Shown here: positions 29,443 to 38,490 of the stretch, in pieces
Layout: every line of letters begins with the position of its first letter
Numbering within the stretch: the stretch's first letter is position 1
Source: Streptomyces sp. GESEQ-35
GTDB lineage: Bacteria > Actinomycetota > Actinomycetes > Streptomycetales > Streptomycetaceae
Length of the DNA: 64,000 nt
Assembly: GCF_017948485.1 (NCBI RefSeq)
Contig: NZ_JAFFSX010000009.1
Span: forward strand, 124,001 to 188,000
Direction: 5' to 3'
Translations under genes and position numbers: made by a program
The notes under the pieces: model-generated
The model's database searches: none
Seen by the model: the letters and a program-made list of their open reading frames with translations, nothing else
Told to the model about the DNA's origin: nothing

Positions 29443-30503
29443 GCGGGCATTGAATCACCGGACACCGACAACCCATCCACGATTTCCCGGGCCTCGGCCA
29501 TCACCCGTTCCACCAGCTCCACACACGACGGCAGGTCCTCGATCACCCCCGCGACCTGGCCCGCGGCCATCACGCCCAGGTCTGTGCGTCCGTCCACCAT
29601 CGACGCCCTGAGCAGCATCGGCGTGTTGGCGGCGAGCAGGACCTGGCTCCAGGACAGGTCCTTTCCGTGTTTCAGGGCGAGGCCGTCGCGGATCATCGCC
29701 GGCCAACTGAGGCCGGACAGCTTCCGGAAGCGGGCGGCGTGGCGCACGGCCCGCAGCAGGGTTCTCGCGCGGCCGGAGTGCTCCAGGGAGTCGACCAGTT
29801 CCGTGCGGAGCATGCGGTGGGGCAGGCCGTCGACCGCTGTGGTGACCGTGACATCCCGGACGGTGGCCGTCAGGTACCGCGCCTTCACCGCGTCCGGCAC
29901 CGTCGAGTCCGAAGTGAGCAGGAAACGGGTGCCCATGGCGATACCCGCCGCCCCGTACGCCAGTGCCGCGACCAGACCCCGCCCGTCGTGGAAGCCGCCC
30001 GCCGCCACGACGGGTATCCGCACCGCGTCCACGACCTGGGGCAGCAGCACCGTCGTCGCGACCTCGCCGGTGTGCCCGCCGCCCTCGCCGCCCTGCACGA
30101 TCACCGCGTCCGCGCCCCAGCCCGCGACCTTCTCGGCATGACGCTTGGCGCCGACGGTCGGGATCACGACCACGCCGGCGTCCTTGAGCGTGCCGATCAG
30201 CTCGGGAGAGGGGGCCAGGGCGAATGAGGCGACCCGGACGCCCTCCTCGACCAGGATCCGCACCCTGTCCCCGGCGTCCGAGGCGTCGGCGCGGAGATTG
30301 ACCCCGAAGGGCGCCGTCGTACGGGACTTGACCTCGCGGATCGCCTCACGCAGCCGGTCCGTGGTCATCGTCGCCGAGGCCAGGATGCCGAGCGCCCCCG
30401 CGTTCGCCGTCGCCGAGACCAGACGCGGGCCCGCCACCCAGCCCATCCCCGTCTGCACGATCGGGTGGCGGACCCCGACCAGCCGGGTGAGCGCGGTGTC
30501 CAT
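29439..30503 (-). CDS. ipdC: IpdC-like flavin reductase, nitronate monooxygenase family
   Basis: 354-residue FMN TIM-barrel protein of the nitronate monooxygenase/2-nitropropane dioxygenase family. Visible: HPIVQTGMGWVAGPRLVSATANAG, GVNLRADA, IVQGGEGGGHTG (flavin and active-site histidine), VAAGGFHDGRGL and MGTRFLLTSDS. In HIP catabolism IpdC modifies the five-membered ring CoA ester before ring opening by IpdAB. It directly follows ipdB with a one-base overlap, the usual order. Confidence 0.87.
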   Translation of the reverse strand: MDTALTRLVGVRHPIVQTGMGWVAGPRLVSATANAGALGILASATMTTDRLREAIREVKSRTTAPFGVNLRADASDAGDRVRILVEEGVRVASFALAPSPELIGTLKDAGVVVIPTVGAKRHAEKVAGWGADAVIVQGGEGGGHTGEVATTVLLPQVVDAVRIPVVAAGGFHDGRGLVAALAYGAAGIAMGTRFLLTSDSTVPDAVKARYLTATVRDVTVTTAVDGLPHRMLRTELVDSLEHSGRARTLLRAVRHAARFRKLSGLSWPAMIRDGLALKHGKDLSWSQVLLAANTPMLLRASMVDGRTDLGVMAAGQVAGVIEDLPSCVELVERVMAEAREIVDGLSVSGDSMPA

Positions 30504-31231
30504 CAGGTCTTCGCCTCCTCGGGTACCTCGCGGGCGCGGGTGTCGGCCGGATCGATCTCCTCCCGGATCAGGCGCAGTTCCACGGGCGTCGGCTCACGGG
30601 TGTACGGCACTTCGTCCGGGATCGTGAGTGCGAACCCCGTCGCGTCCCTGACCTCCTCGACAGTCACGCCCGGATGCAGCGAGGCCAGCCGCATCGAGTG
30701 GTCCGGGGTCGCGAAGTCGAAGACGCCGAGGTCGGAGACGACACGGGGGATGCGGTGGTGACGGGCGCCGGCCGCGCGGTCGTACCCCACCCCGCACACC
30801 ATGTCGACCTTCTCCACGAAGACCCGCAGGGAGTGCTTCGGGACCCAGTAACTGGTCGGGTTGTTGAGGGTGTTGACCGGTGCTCCCCGGACTCCCAGCA
30901 GCTGCCGTTTCGGTTTCTCCCAGTCGCCGATGCACGAGATGTTCTGGTTGCCGAAGCGGTCGATCTGACTCGCGCCCATCATCACGTGCCGCCGGCCCGA
31001 GGTGACCAGGGTCAGATGCTGCCGGTACGGCAACCAGCCCTCGACGGTGCCGTCCACACCGACCAGCATCGCCTCGCCGTCGGTCAGCAACAGGTCCGGT
31101 GAGAAGGTGAGCCGGGCCAGGCGCGCGCCTATGGACGGGATCAGGCCCATGGGGCTCGCCAGGATCTCACCGGCACCGCGCCAGGCTTCGGCGCAGGCGA
31201 TCACGCAGTGTTCACTCCGTGTCGCGGTCAT
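30503..31231 (-). CDS. ipdB: IpdB, CoA-transferase-family hydrolase beta subunit
   Basis: 242-residue family I CoA-transferase-like beta chain (MTATRSEHCVIACAEAWRGA; GEAMLVGVDGTVEGWLPYRQ; VDMVCGVGYDRAAG). With IpdA it forms the ring-opening hydrolase of the last steroid ring CoA ester (COCHEA-CoA) rather than a true CoA-transferase. It overlaps ipdA by 4 bp. The pair is diagnostic of C/D-ring degradation. Confidence 0.9.
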   Translation of the reverse strand: MTATRSEHCVIACAEAWRGAGEILASPMGLIPSIGARLARLTFSPDLLLTDGEAMLVGVDGTVEGWLPYRQHLTLVTSGRRHVMMGASQIDRFGNQNISCIGDWEKPKRQLLGVRGAPVNTLNNPTSYWVPKHSLRVFVEKVDMVCGVGYDRAAGARHHRIPRVVSDLGVFDFATPDHSMRLASLHPGVTVEEVRDATGFALTIPDEVPYTREPTPVELRLIREEIDPADTRAREVPEEAKT

Positions 31232-32055
31232 GTCCCCTCCGCATCGGGCCCGTTATCGGGCCCGTTGAGGAACCGCTCGGCGAACTCCGCCCAGGGTGTG
31301 GTGGCGTACTCCTTCTGCCTGGCCTCGTCGCGGCCGTAGTCGGGCGCGCAGGACGTGAAGTGCGCGCCGCCCGGCGCCTCGACCACGCCGGTCACCGTGT
31401 GGCGTTTGATCAGCAGGGTCTGGGGTGCGCCCTCCTTGGTCAGCTCGGCGGTGTCGACGATCCGCTCGCAGGAGACGAACGCCGCCTCCGCGGCCTCGCA
31501 GAACAGGTCGTCGAAGTACGGGTCGGGCCCCAGACACTGGCCGTTGCCCCGTCGGTCGGCGCGATTGACGTGGACCAGGGCCGCGTCCAGCCGCAGGGCG
31601 GGCATGGCCACGAACGTCTCCCCGTCGTCGTACGGCGAAGTCACCGTCCGCAGGCCCGGGTTGACCCGCATCACATCCGATCCGATTCCGGCCCGCACGG
31701 GCAGGAACGGCAGTCGGTTCGCCGCCGCGTGCAGGCCCCACATGAACATCGCCTCGTCGATCTCCATCAGCTCCAGCGCCCCGCGCTCGCGGGCCGCCCG
31801 GAAGTGCGGTTCGAGGGGGATCGAGTCGAGGGTGGCGAAGGGGGCGACCAGTTTGCGGATCCGTCCGGCGGCGGCGAGCATGCCGACGTCCGGGCCGCCG
31901 TACGACACCACCGTGAGATCGGTGATGCCGGACCTGAGCAGTGCTCTCACCAGGGCCATCGGTTTGCGGCGCGAGCCCCAGCCGCCGATGCCCAGGGTCA
32001 TGCCGCTCTCCAGCCGGGAGACGGCCTCGCCGGCCGTCATCGTCTTGTCGCCCAC
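31228..32055 (-). CDS. ipdA: IpdA, CoA-transferase-family hydrolase alpha subunit
   Basis: 275-residue alpha chain. GMTLGIGGWGSRRKPMALVR, LTVVSYGGPDVG, FLPVRAGIGSDV, DPYFDDLF and VVEAPGGAHFTSCAPDYGRD closely follow the mycobacterial IpdA pattern. It works with IpdB to open the last steroid ring. It lies 0 bp from the end of echA20 and overlaps ipdB, so the leftward unit echA20-ipdA-ipdB-ipdC-SIMPL is translated as a chain. Confidence 0.92.
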   Translation of the reverse strand: MGDKTMTAGEAVSRLESGMTLGIGGWGSRRKPMALVRALLRSGITDLTVVSYGGPDVGMLAAAGRIRKLVAPFATLDSIPLEPHFRAARERGALELMEIDEAMFMWGLHAAANRLPFLPVRAGIGSDVMRVNPGLRTVTSPYDDGETFVAMPALRLDAALVHVNRADRRGNGQCLGPDPYFDDLFCEAAEAAFVSCERIVDTAELTKEGAPQTLLIKRHTVTGVVEAPGGAHFTSCAPDYGRDEARQKEYATTPWAEFAERFLNGPDNGPDAEGT

Positions 32056-32829
32056 TCAGTCACCGTCCTTTCCAAAGGAGTTGTGTCCAAAGGTGTCGCG
32101 GACCCGGTCGCCCACGCCGCTCACGCTCGCCTCGAAGGTGAACCCCTGCTCGAAGCGGTAGCTGCGGCGTACGTCGACCGGGTCGATGCCGTTGATGGCG
32201 GCCTTGGCCAGCCGGAGCAGCTCCCCGTCCTTGGCGGCTATCTCGCGGGCCAGGTCGAGGGCGGCGGCGCGCAGTTCGGCACGCGGCACCACCCGCCACA
32301 CCGAGCCGTGCGCGTGCAGCTCGGCCGCGCTCGCCGTGCGCGAGGTGTAGTACAGGGCGCGCATCAGGTGCTGTGGGACCAGCCGGGCCAGATGGGTGGC
32401 GGCGCCCAGCGCTCCACGGTCCAGCTCGGGCAGCCCGAACGCGGCGTCCTCGCTCGCCACGATCACATCCGCGTTCCCCACCAGACCGATGCCTCCGCCC
32501 AGGCAGAAGCCCTGCACCGCCGCGACCACCGGCACCTCGCACTCGTACACCGCCGAAAAGGCCGCGAAGCAGCCCCGGTTGGCGCCGACCAGCGCGCTCT
32601 GCCCGCGCGCCTGTATCTCCTTGATGTCCACGCCCGCGTTGAACCCCCGCCCCTCGGCCGCCAGCACCACGCACCGGACCTCCGGGTCGCGGCCGGCCGT
32701 GCGCACCGCGTCGGCCAGCGCGAACCAGCCGTCCACCGGCAGGGCGTTCACCGGTGGGAAGTCGACCGTGACGACGGCGATTCCGTCTTTTTCGGCCCCC
32801 TTTTCCGGGGACGAGGTGGAGACACCCAT
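32056..32829 (-). CDS. echA20: EchA20-like enoyl-CoA hydratase/isomerase family protein
   Basis: 257-residue crotonase-fold enzyme: VTVDFPPVNALP, GRGFNAGVDIKEIQ (oxyanion hole), GFCLGGGIGLVGNADVIVAS and FGLPELDRGALGAATHL. EchA20 opens the ring D ketone of the 5-OH HIC-CoA intermediate in the HIP pathway. The ATG at 32829 was chosen because alternatives at 32868-32871 would lie inside the operator; they add only 13-14 residues. It begins the leftward ipd unit. Confidence 0.87.
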   Translation of the reverse strand: MGVSTSSPEKGAEKDGIAVVTVDFPPVNALPVDGWFALADAVRTAGRDPEVRCVVLAAEGRGFNAGVDIKEIQARGQSALVGANRGCFAAFSAVYECEVPVVAAVQGFCLGGGIGLVGNADVIVASEDAAFGLPELDRGALGAATHLARLVPQHLMRALYYTSRTASAAELHAHGSVWRVVPRAELRAAALDLAREIAAKDGELLRLAKAAINGIDPVDVRRSYRFEQGFTFEASVSGVGDRVRDTFGHNSFGKDGD

Positions 32830-32864
32830 GGACGCATCAGCTACCTTCGCACTCAGCTGCCTTT

Positions 32865-32883
32865 CCACCAAACATTTGTTAGG
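32865..32883. promoter_or_regulatory. KstR2-like operator between echA20 and the SDR pair
   Basis: On the minus strand CCTAACAAATGTTTGGTGG, differing from the operator at 25938-25957 by one substitution over the first 17 bases (consensus CCTAACAARTGTTTGGTRG). The core ACCAAACATTTGTT is a clean palindrome around CAAA-TTTG. Placed to control both divergent units. Confidence 0.75.
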
Positions 32884-32930
32884 TGTGAGGCTTCGAAGCT
32901 AGCAGCAGGCGGATCTCGGCGGGAGGCCCT

Positions 32931-33734
32931 GTGGAAAACCGAGCGCCAGACCCTGTGGAAAACTCCGGCGGCCCCCGCGACCGGCCTCGCGACCGGCCCC
33001 TCAGCGGCCGCGTCGCCGTCGTCACCGGCGGCACCCGCGGTGTCGGCGCGGGGATCGCGAAGGCGTTCGTCGAGGCGGGCGCTGAGGTCGTCACGTGCGC
33101 GCGCCGGCCGCCCGAAGACCCGGTCAAGGGAACCGAGTTCGTGCCCGTGGACCTGCGGGACCCGGACGCCGTACGCGCCTTCTTCGCCGGACTGCCCCGG
33201 CTCGACGTGCTCGTCAACAACGCGGGCGGCGGCCCTTACCGGCGGCTGGCGGACGCGGGAGCCGAGCGGCACGCACGGGTCGTCGAGCTGAACCTGATCG
33301 CCCCGCTGACGGCGTCCCTCGCCGCGTACGAGCACCTCCGGCAGGCCCGTGGCGCGGTCGTCATGATCGGCAGCGTCAGCGGCAGCCGCCCCTCGCCCGG
33401 CTCGGCGGCGTACGGCGCGGCCAAGGCGGGCCTGGAGAGCCTCGCGCGTTCGATGGCCGTGGAGTGGGCGCCTGAGGTCCGGGTCAACACCCTCACCGTC
33501 GGCATGGTCCGCACGGAGCTGTCCCATCTGCACTACGGCGGCGAGGACGCCATCGAGGCGGTCGCCCGCACGGTCCCGCTCGGCCGCCTCGCCGAACCCG
33601 CCGACATCGGCGCCGCCGCGGTCTTCCTCGCCTCCGACGCGGCCGCCTACATCAGCGGGGCGAGCCTGCTGGTGCACGGGGGAGGGGAGCGGCCGGCGTT
33701 CCTGGATGCCGCAACTGCCAACAAGGAGACGTGA
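32931..33734 (+). CDS. Short-chain dehydrogenase of the steroid-ring cluster (first)
   Basis: 267-residue SDR with intact TGGTRGVGAGIA, NNAGGG, S in IGSVSG, Y in AYGAAKAG and a hydrophobic C-terminus. It resembles the SDR next to echA20 in mycobacterial KstR2 clusters (Rv3549c position); the exact hydroxy or keto substrate is unknown. The GTG at 32931 follows GGGAGG at good spacing. The 107 bp to the next SDR contain repeated AAGGAGACG and GTGTGACGAG motifs but no supported gene. Confidence 0.82.
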   Translation: MENRAPDPVENSGGPRDRPRDRPLSGRVAVVTGGTRGVGAGIAKAFVEAGAEVVTCARRPPEDPVKGTEFVPVDLRDPDAVRAFFAGLPRLDVLVNNAGGGPYRRLADAGAERHARVVELNLIAPLTASLAAYEHLRQARGAVVMIGSVSGSRPSPGSAAYGAAKAGLESLARSMAVEWAPEVRVNTLTVGMVRTELSHLHYGGEDAIEAVARTVPLGRLAEPADIGAAAVFLASDAAAYISGASLLVHGGGERPAFLDAATANKET

Positions 33735-33841
33735 GATGAGCGCGGCGAAGAAGGGCGCCGTGTGACGAGGTCCGGCGAAGAGGTGGGTCGTGTGACGAGA
33801 ACCGGTAGCGCGAGGGCGATGAGTCGACAAGGAGACGGGAT

Positions 33842-34747
33842 ATGACCGGAATCTGCGACGGACGGGTCGTGATCGTCACCGGCGCGGGCCGTGGCCTCGG
33901 CCGCGCCCACGCGCTCGCGTTCGCCGCCGAGGGCGCGCGAGTCGTCGTCAACGACCTCGGGGTCGGCCTGGACGGCACGCCGGGGCCCGACAGCCCCGCC
34001 GCCCGAGTCGTCGACGAGATCCGCGCCGCCGGCGGTGAGGCGGTCGCACACGGCGGCGACATCGCCACGACCGACGGCGCCATCTCCCTGATCCGGACCG
34101 CCCTGGAGACGTACGGCCGGCTCGACACCCTCGTCAGCAACGCGGGCTTCCTGCGCGACCGGATGCTGGTCAACCTCGACGAGAACGACTGGGACGCCGT
34201 CGTACGCGTCCACCTCAAGGGTCACTTCCTGCCGCTGAAGCATGCCGCCGCGCACTGGCGTGCCGAGGCCAAGGCGGGCCGTCCGCCCAACGCCCGGATC
34301 GTCCACACCAGCAGCGGAGCGGGGCTCCTCGGCTCGGTCGGGCAGGGCAACTACAGCGCGGCGAAGGCCGGGATCGTCGGGCTGACGCTGGTCGCGGCGG
34401 CCGAGCTGGAGCGGTACGGCGTCCAGGTCAACGCGATCGCTCCGGCGGCCCGGACGCGGATGACGGAACGCACCTTCGCCGACACCATGGCGGCCCCCGA
34501 CGCCGGCTTCGACGCCATGGCCCCGGAGAACGTCTCTCCCCTTGTCGTCTGGCTCGGTTCCACCGCGAGCGCCGGCGTCACCGGGCGCGTCTTCGAGACC
34601 GAAGGCGGGCGGATCACGGTCATGGAGGGCTGGCGTGCGGGGCCGACCGCCGACAAGGGGGCGCGGTGGGGTGCGGGGGAGGCGGGGGAGACGGTGCTGA
34701 AGTTGCTGGAGGAGGCGGAGGTGCCGGGACCTGTTTACGGGGCGTAG
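33842..34747 (+). CDS. Short-chain dehydrogenase of the steroid-ring cluster (second, long type)
   Basis: 301-residue SDR of the longer type: TGAGRGLGRAHALAFAAEGA, VVNDLGVGLDG insert, SNAGFLRDRMLVNLDENDWD, YSAAKAGIVGL and an extended C-terminus (RITVMEGWRAGPTADKGARW). This resembles the Rv3548c position in mycobacterial KstR2 regulons. It probably acts on a CoA-bound hydroxyacid; substrate unknown. AAGGAGACGGGAT precedes the ATG. It is followed by a copy of the interspersed repeat. Confidence 0.82.
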   Translation: MTGICDGRVVIVTGAGRGLGRAHALAFAAEGARVVVNDLGVGLDGTPGPDSPAARVVDEIRAAGGEAVAHGGDIATTDGAISLIRTALETYGRLDTLVSNAGFLRDRMLVNLDENDWDAVVRVHLKGHFLPLKHAAAHWRAEAKAGRPPNARIVHTSSGAGLLGSVGQGNYSAAKAGIVGLTLVAAAELERYGVQVNAIAPAARTRMTERTFADTMAAPDAGFDAMAPENVSPLVVWLGSTASAGVTGRVFETEGGRITVMEGWRAGPTADKGARWGAGEAGETVLKLLEEAEVPGPVYGA

Positions 34748-34760
34748 CGAAACTCCCTCA

Positions 34761-34790
34761 AGGGGCGCGGGGAACTGCGCGACCAGCCAC
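34761..34790. repeat. Interspersed palindromic repeat, copy 2
   Basis: AGGGGCGCGGGGAACTGCGC then GACCAGCCAC; identical to 1805-1834 except one base. It lies between the convergent SDR and metallopeptidase-like genes and may serve as a terminator there. Confidence 0.75.
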
Positions 34791-34822
34791 AACGCACCCG
34801 CAGACAAGACACCACCCCCAAT

Positions 34823-35704
34823 TCAGGTATCGCACTCCAGCACCGTCCGGCACAAGGAACACCGCGCCCGCATCCGCCCCCGCACCGGCACCCTGATCCG
34901 CTGGTGGCAGGTCGGGCAGGGGAACGTGACGCGGAGGTGGCCGCCGCCGTCGGGGCTGAAGGTGTAGGGGACGCCGGTCTGGGGGCCGTGGGCGTGGCGG
35001 CGGTCGCGGGCGTAGCGGCGGCGGCCCGCCCAGCCGGCCGCGGTCAGCGGGGGCTGCTGCTCGTCCTGGCGGGCCTGGACCATGCCCTTCGTGTACGCGG
35101 TGTAGGCCTGCGGGCTGGTGAACCACACGGACGGGTCCTCGCCGAAGACCAGGGAGCGCTTGGCCAGGACGTAGCCGAACTCCTCCGGCGTCAGATAGCC
35201 GAGCTTCTGCGACGACGCCGCGTCCTCCCGGTAGGCGTCGAGGAGCAGCCAGCCGGCACCCAGATACGTCGTCGCGGTGTCCGTGAGGATCTCGTTGTCG
35301 CGGGTGCCGGGGAAGGACAGGTCGAGGCGGTGCAGATAGACATGCATGATCTCGTGGGCGAGGGCCGCGCCGATATCCCGCCGATGCGTACGGAAGCGGT
35401 CGTTCAGTTCGATGAAGTACTCCGGGCCCGCGGTGAGTTCGACGTTCGCGGCGTGCTTCATCTCCCGGAAGCTGACGATCACCCGGGCGTCCGGGAGCCG
35501 GTAGTGCCGTACCAGCTCCCGGGCCACCCGCTGGGCGCCCAGATACAGCTCGTCGGTGTCGCAGAACGCCACGTCGACGGGGGCCACGCTGGTCGGGAAC
35601 GTCTGGACGGTGTCGTACGACAGCCGCTTGTAGAGCGCGGTGATCGAGGCCCGCACCGTCTCCAGGTGCGGGTAGCCGTGCTCGACCGGACCGTCGTTCG
35701 CCAC
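34823..35704 (-). CDS. Zincin-like protein with C-terminal zinc ribbon
   Basis: 293 residues. HEIMH at 117-121 is a zincin zinc motif (ALAHEIMHVYLHRLD), and D137/E138 or D142 (RDNEILTDTATTYLG) can supply the third ligand, so a metallopeptidase is likely. The C-terminal 30 residues hold CPTCH and CSLC, a zinc ribbon. No signal peptide or membrane helix is seen, so a cytosolic role is likely. I do not recognise a named family. The GTG at 35704 follows TTGGGGG. It lies between the SDR (convergent) and the galactosidase (same strand, 37 bp apart). Confidence 0.7.
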   Translation of the reverse strand: MANDGPVEHGYPHLETVRASITALYKRLSYDTVQTFPTSVAPVDVAFCDTDELYLGAQRVARELVRHYRLPDARVIVSFREMKHAANVELTAGPEYFIELNDRFRTHRRDIGAALAHEIMHVYLHRLDLSFPGTRDNEILTDTATTYLGAGWLLLDAYREDAASSQKLGYLTPEEFGYVLAKRSLVFGEDPSVWFTSPQAYTAYTKGMVQARQDEQQPPLTAAGWAGRRRYARDRRHAHGPQTGVPYTFSPDGGGHLRVTFPCPTCHQRIRVPVRGRMRARCSLCRTVLECDT

Positions 35705-35741
35705 GCCCGTACCCCCAAGACGCCCTCAACCCGATTCCACT

Positions 35742-37508
35742 CTACGAGGGTATGAGCGGATTCCGAGGGTCGGTTCCCAGGCGAAGCCCGGCCTGCGCCG
35801 ACGGCCCCTCGAACTCCAGCACCCACACCTCGTTGACGCCCTCCCGCAGCACCGGGCCGGGGACGTACAACGACCGCTGCGGGCCCGCCGACCAGTAACG
35901 CCCCAGGTTGAAGCCGTTGATCCACACGAACCCGCGCGTCCAGCCCGGAAGCTCCAGACAGGCGTCCCCGGCGTCGCGGACCGTGACCGTACCCCGGTAC
36001 AGGCCGGGGGCACCCTCCCCGGTCAGCGGCTCGAAAGGCACGCCTGACACCCCGGCGTCGAAGGCGTCCAGACGCAGTCCACGCGCGCGTACCCCGTGCA
36101 GGAACTGCCGCTCGTGCAGGATGCCCCCGGTGATGCCCTTGGGCTCGCCGCTGCGGGGGCCGTAATTGACCCTCCCCAGGGACTCCACCCACAGCTCCAC
36201 GCGCGCGTGCCCGGCAACGGGCTCCTTGAGCCGCTCGTCGCCCTCGGTGAGCACCCCGGCGCGCTCCCCGTCGACGTACACCACCGCCAGATCCCGCAGC
36301 CCGCGCGCGATCAGCGGATACGGCTGCCGCGGCCCCGGCACGGTGACCTCGTACCGTACGACACCCCGGTCGACGTCCAGCTCCTCGAAGGAGGGCGGGA
36401 CGGGAGACGTCGTCTCGGGGCCGCCGAGCGTCTGAAGTACGGCGCTCAGGGGCGCGAAGTCCGCGAGGTCCACGTCGGCGGGGGCGCCCAACGGCGCTGG
36501 TGCGGGCGGGGGTTCGGGCAGGGGACCGTCGGCGTACGCGGCGAGCACCTCGCGCAGGCGCCGGAACTTCTCAGTGGTGCGGCCGTACTCGTCGATCGGG
36601 GCGTCGTAGTCGTACGAGGTCACGTCCGGCTCCAGCGGCCCGTCGTGCATGTCGCCGCCGCCCCGGTTGGCGCCCGCCCAGCCGGCGAAGCTGGTGCCGC
36701 CGTGCGCCATGTAGAGGTTGACCGAGGCACCGCACTCCAGGATCTCCCGCAAGGTTTCGGCCGCGTCGTCGGCGTCGCGTACGGCGTGCTCCCCGCCCCA
36801 GTGGTCGAACCAGCCGCACCAGAACTCCATGCACATCAGCGGACCCTGGGGACGGTGCCCTCGGAGCGTCTCGAACGCCACGCGCGCGTGGGAGCCGAAA
36901 TTCACCGTGGCGAGTACCCCGGGCACGGATCCGCCGGTGAGCATGTGGTCCTCCGGGCCGTCCGAGGTGAACAACGGCACCGTGACGCCCTCGTCCCGCA
37001 GCACGTCGGCCAGGCGGCGCAGATACTCCGCGTCCGAGCCGTAGCTGCCGTACTCGTTCTCGACCTGCACCATGATCACCGGACCGCCGCGGTCGATCTG
37101 CCGGGGCACCACCTCCGGCAGCAGCCGGCGGAACCAGTCCTCCACGGGACGCAGAAAACGCTCGTCACGCGTGCGTGGATGTCCCGGCACCCAGTGCGGC
37201 AGCCCGCCGTTCTCCCACTCGGCGCAGATGTAGGGCCCCGGCCGGACGATCGCCCACAGGCCCGCCTCCCGGGCCGCGTCCAGGAACCGGCCGAGGGCGT
37301 CGACGTTCCGGAAGCTGCCGGGGGCGGGCTCGTGCAGATTCCACGGGACGTACGTCTCCACGCAGTTCAGGCCCAACGCCCGCAGCATCGCCAGCCGGTG
37401 CCCCCACTGCGCCTCGTGCACCCGGAAGTAGTGCAGCGCGCCGGACAGCAGCCGCACCGGCCGCCCGTCCAGCAGAAAATCCGTGTCCCCCACAGTGAAC
37501 TCGCTCAT
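35742..37508 (-). CDS. Glycoside hydrolase family 35 beta-galactosidase
   Basis: 588-residue retaining beta-galactosidase. Acid/base E152 in VQVENEYGSYG and nucleophile E228 in CMEFWCGWFDHWGG; FLLDGRPVRLLSGALHYFRV and GLNCVETYVPWNLHEP are GH35 hallmarks. The C-terminal third holds the jelly-roll domains (GFVWINGFNLGRYW). No signal peptide from the ATG at 37508, so it acts in the cytosol on imported oligosaccharides. The AraC-type regulator diverges from it 91 bp away. Confidence 0.92.
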   Translation of the reverse strand: MSEFTVGDTDFLLDGRPVRLLSGALHYFRVHEAQWGHRLAMLRALGLNCVETYVPWNLHEPAPGSFRNVDALGRFLDAAREAGLWAIVRPGPYICAEWENGGLPHWVPGHPRTRDERFLRPVEDWFRRLLPEVVPRQIDRGGPVIMVQVENEYGSYGSDAEYLRRLADVLRDEGVTVPLFTSDGPEDHMLTGGSVPGVLATVNFGSHARVAFETLRGHRPQGPLMCMEFWCGWFDHWGGEHAVRDADDAAETLREILECGASVNLYMAHGGTSFAGWAGANRGGGDMHDGPLEPDVTSYDYDAPIDEYGRTTEKFRRLREVLAAYADGPLPEPPPAPAPLGAPADVDLADFAPLSAVLQTLGGPETTSPVPPSFEELDVDRGVVRYEVTVPGPRQPYPLIARGLRDLAVVYVDGERAGVLTEGDERLKEPVAGHARVELWVESLGRVNYGPRSGEPKGITGGILHERQFLHGVRARGLRLDAFDAGVSGVPFEPLTGEGAPGLYRGTVTVRDAGDACLELPGWTRGFVWINGFNLGRYWSAGPQRSLYVPGPVLREGVNEVWVLEFEGPSAQAGLRLGTDPRNPLIPS

Positions 37509-37599
37509 GCAGCCACCCTCACCCCTGGCGGCGATCACGTCCATGGACAAAGATCGGCGCTGCTTGGACGCAAACGGCACGGAGTGGAGGCGACCGCGG

Positions 37600-38490
37600 A
37601 TGTACCACACCTGGATGCGGTTCTTCACGCCCGGCCCCGCCCACCTCCGGCTCGGCCTCGTCTGCCTCGGCGTCGGCCTCCAGTACGGCGCCCTGCCCAC
37701 CGTGGGACCGCGCACCCTCGACAGCCACGTCGCCGTGGTGATCAGCACGGGCGGTGGCTGGTACGCCGGCCCCGACGGCCGCCGTACGACCGTCACCGCG
37801 CCCGCCCTGCTGTGGCTCACGCCCGGCGTCCCGCACCACTACGGGCCCGACCACGACACCGGCTGGGACGAGGGCTTCGTCGGCTTCGCCGGGCCCGCCA
37901 CCGCCACGTACACCGAACTCGGCTACATCGAACCCGGCCGCCCCGTGGTGCCCCTCTCGGATGCCAGCGGCCCGCGCGGCGTGATCGGCCGCATCGCGCG
38001 TGCCGCCCGCCGCGACAACCCGCTCCTCGAAGTGGAGACCGGCGCCGCCGTCCACGAACTCCTCGTCGCCCTGCGCCGCGCCCGCGCCGACCTCACCCCC
38101 GACGGCGACCAGGTCCTCAAGGCGCTCGCCCGCGATGCCTGTCTGCCGATGTCGGTCGCCGACCACGCCGCCCGGCACGGCATGACCACCGCCGCACTGC
38201 GCACCGCCGTCCGCCGCGGCGCCGGCTGCTCACCCAAGGACTACCTGCTCGGCATCCGCCTCGGCCGCGCCAAGGAACTCCTCGCCGGCACCGAACTCCC
38301 CGTCGCCGCCGTTGCCCGCCGCGTCGGCTACGACGACCCCGCCTACTTCTCCCGCCTGTTCACCCGCCGCGTCGGCATGCCTCCCGTCCGCTTCCGCGCC
38401 CAGGAGGGCCGCGCCGTCCCCGGCGGCTGGAGCGACCGCGTCCCCGACCCCGACGACCCGCCCGTCATCGATCGCACGCACACCCCCTGA
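37600..38490 (+). CDS. AraC-family regulator divergent from the galactosidase
   Basis: 296 residues: an N-terminal cupin-like sensor (PALLWLTPGVPHHYGPDHDTGWDEGFVGF) and a C-terminal two-HTH AraC domain (about 195-285; ARRVGYDDPAYFSRLFTRRVGMPPVRFR). Probably activates the adjacent GH35 gene in response to a galactoside. I chose the ATG at 37600, with GGAGG 10 bp upstream; starts at 37543 or 37483 are possible but would reach into the galactosidase promoter. Confidence 0.87.
   Translation: MYHTWMRFFTPGPAHLRLGLVCLGVGLQYGALPTVGPRTLDSHVAVVISTGGGWYAGPDGRRTTVTAPALLWLTPGVPHHYGPDHDTGWDEGFVGFAGPATATYTELGYIEPGRPVVPLSDASGPRGVIGRIARAARRDNPLLEVETGAAVHELLVALRRARADLTPDGDQVLKALARDACLPMSVADHAARHGMTTAALRTAVRRGAGCSPKDYLLGIRLGRAKELLAGTELPVAAVARRVGYDDPAYFSRLFTRRVGMPPVRFRAQEGRAVPGGWSDRVPDPDDPPVIDRTHTP

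Noticed and set aside
33735..33841. Tiny ORF and repeated AAGGAGACG between the two SDR genes
   Set aside because: The longest ORF is nine codons; the repeated motifs look like duplicated ribosome-binding sequence, not a gene.
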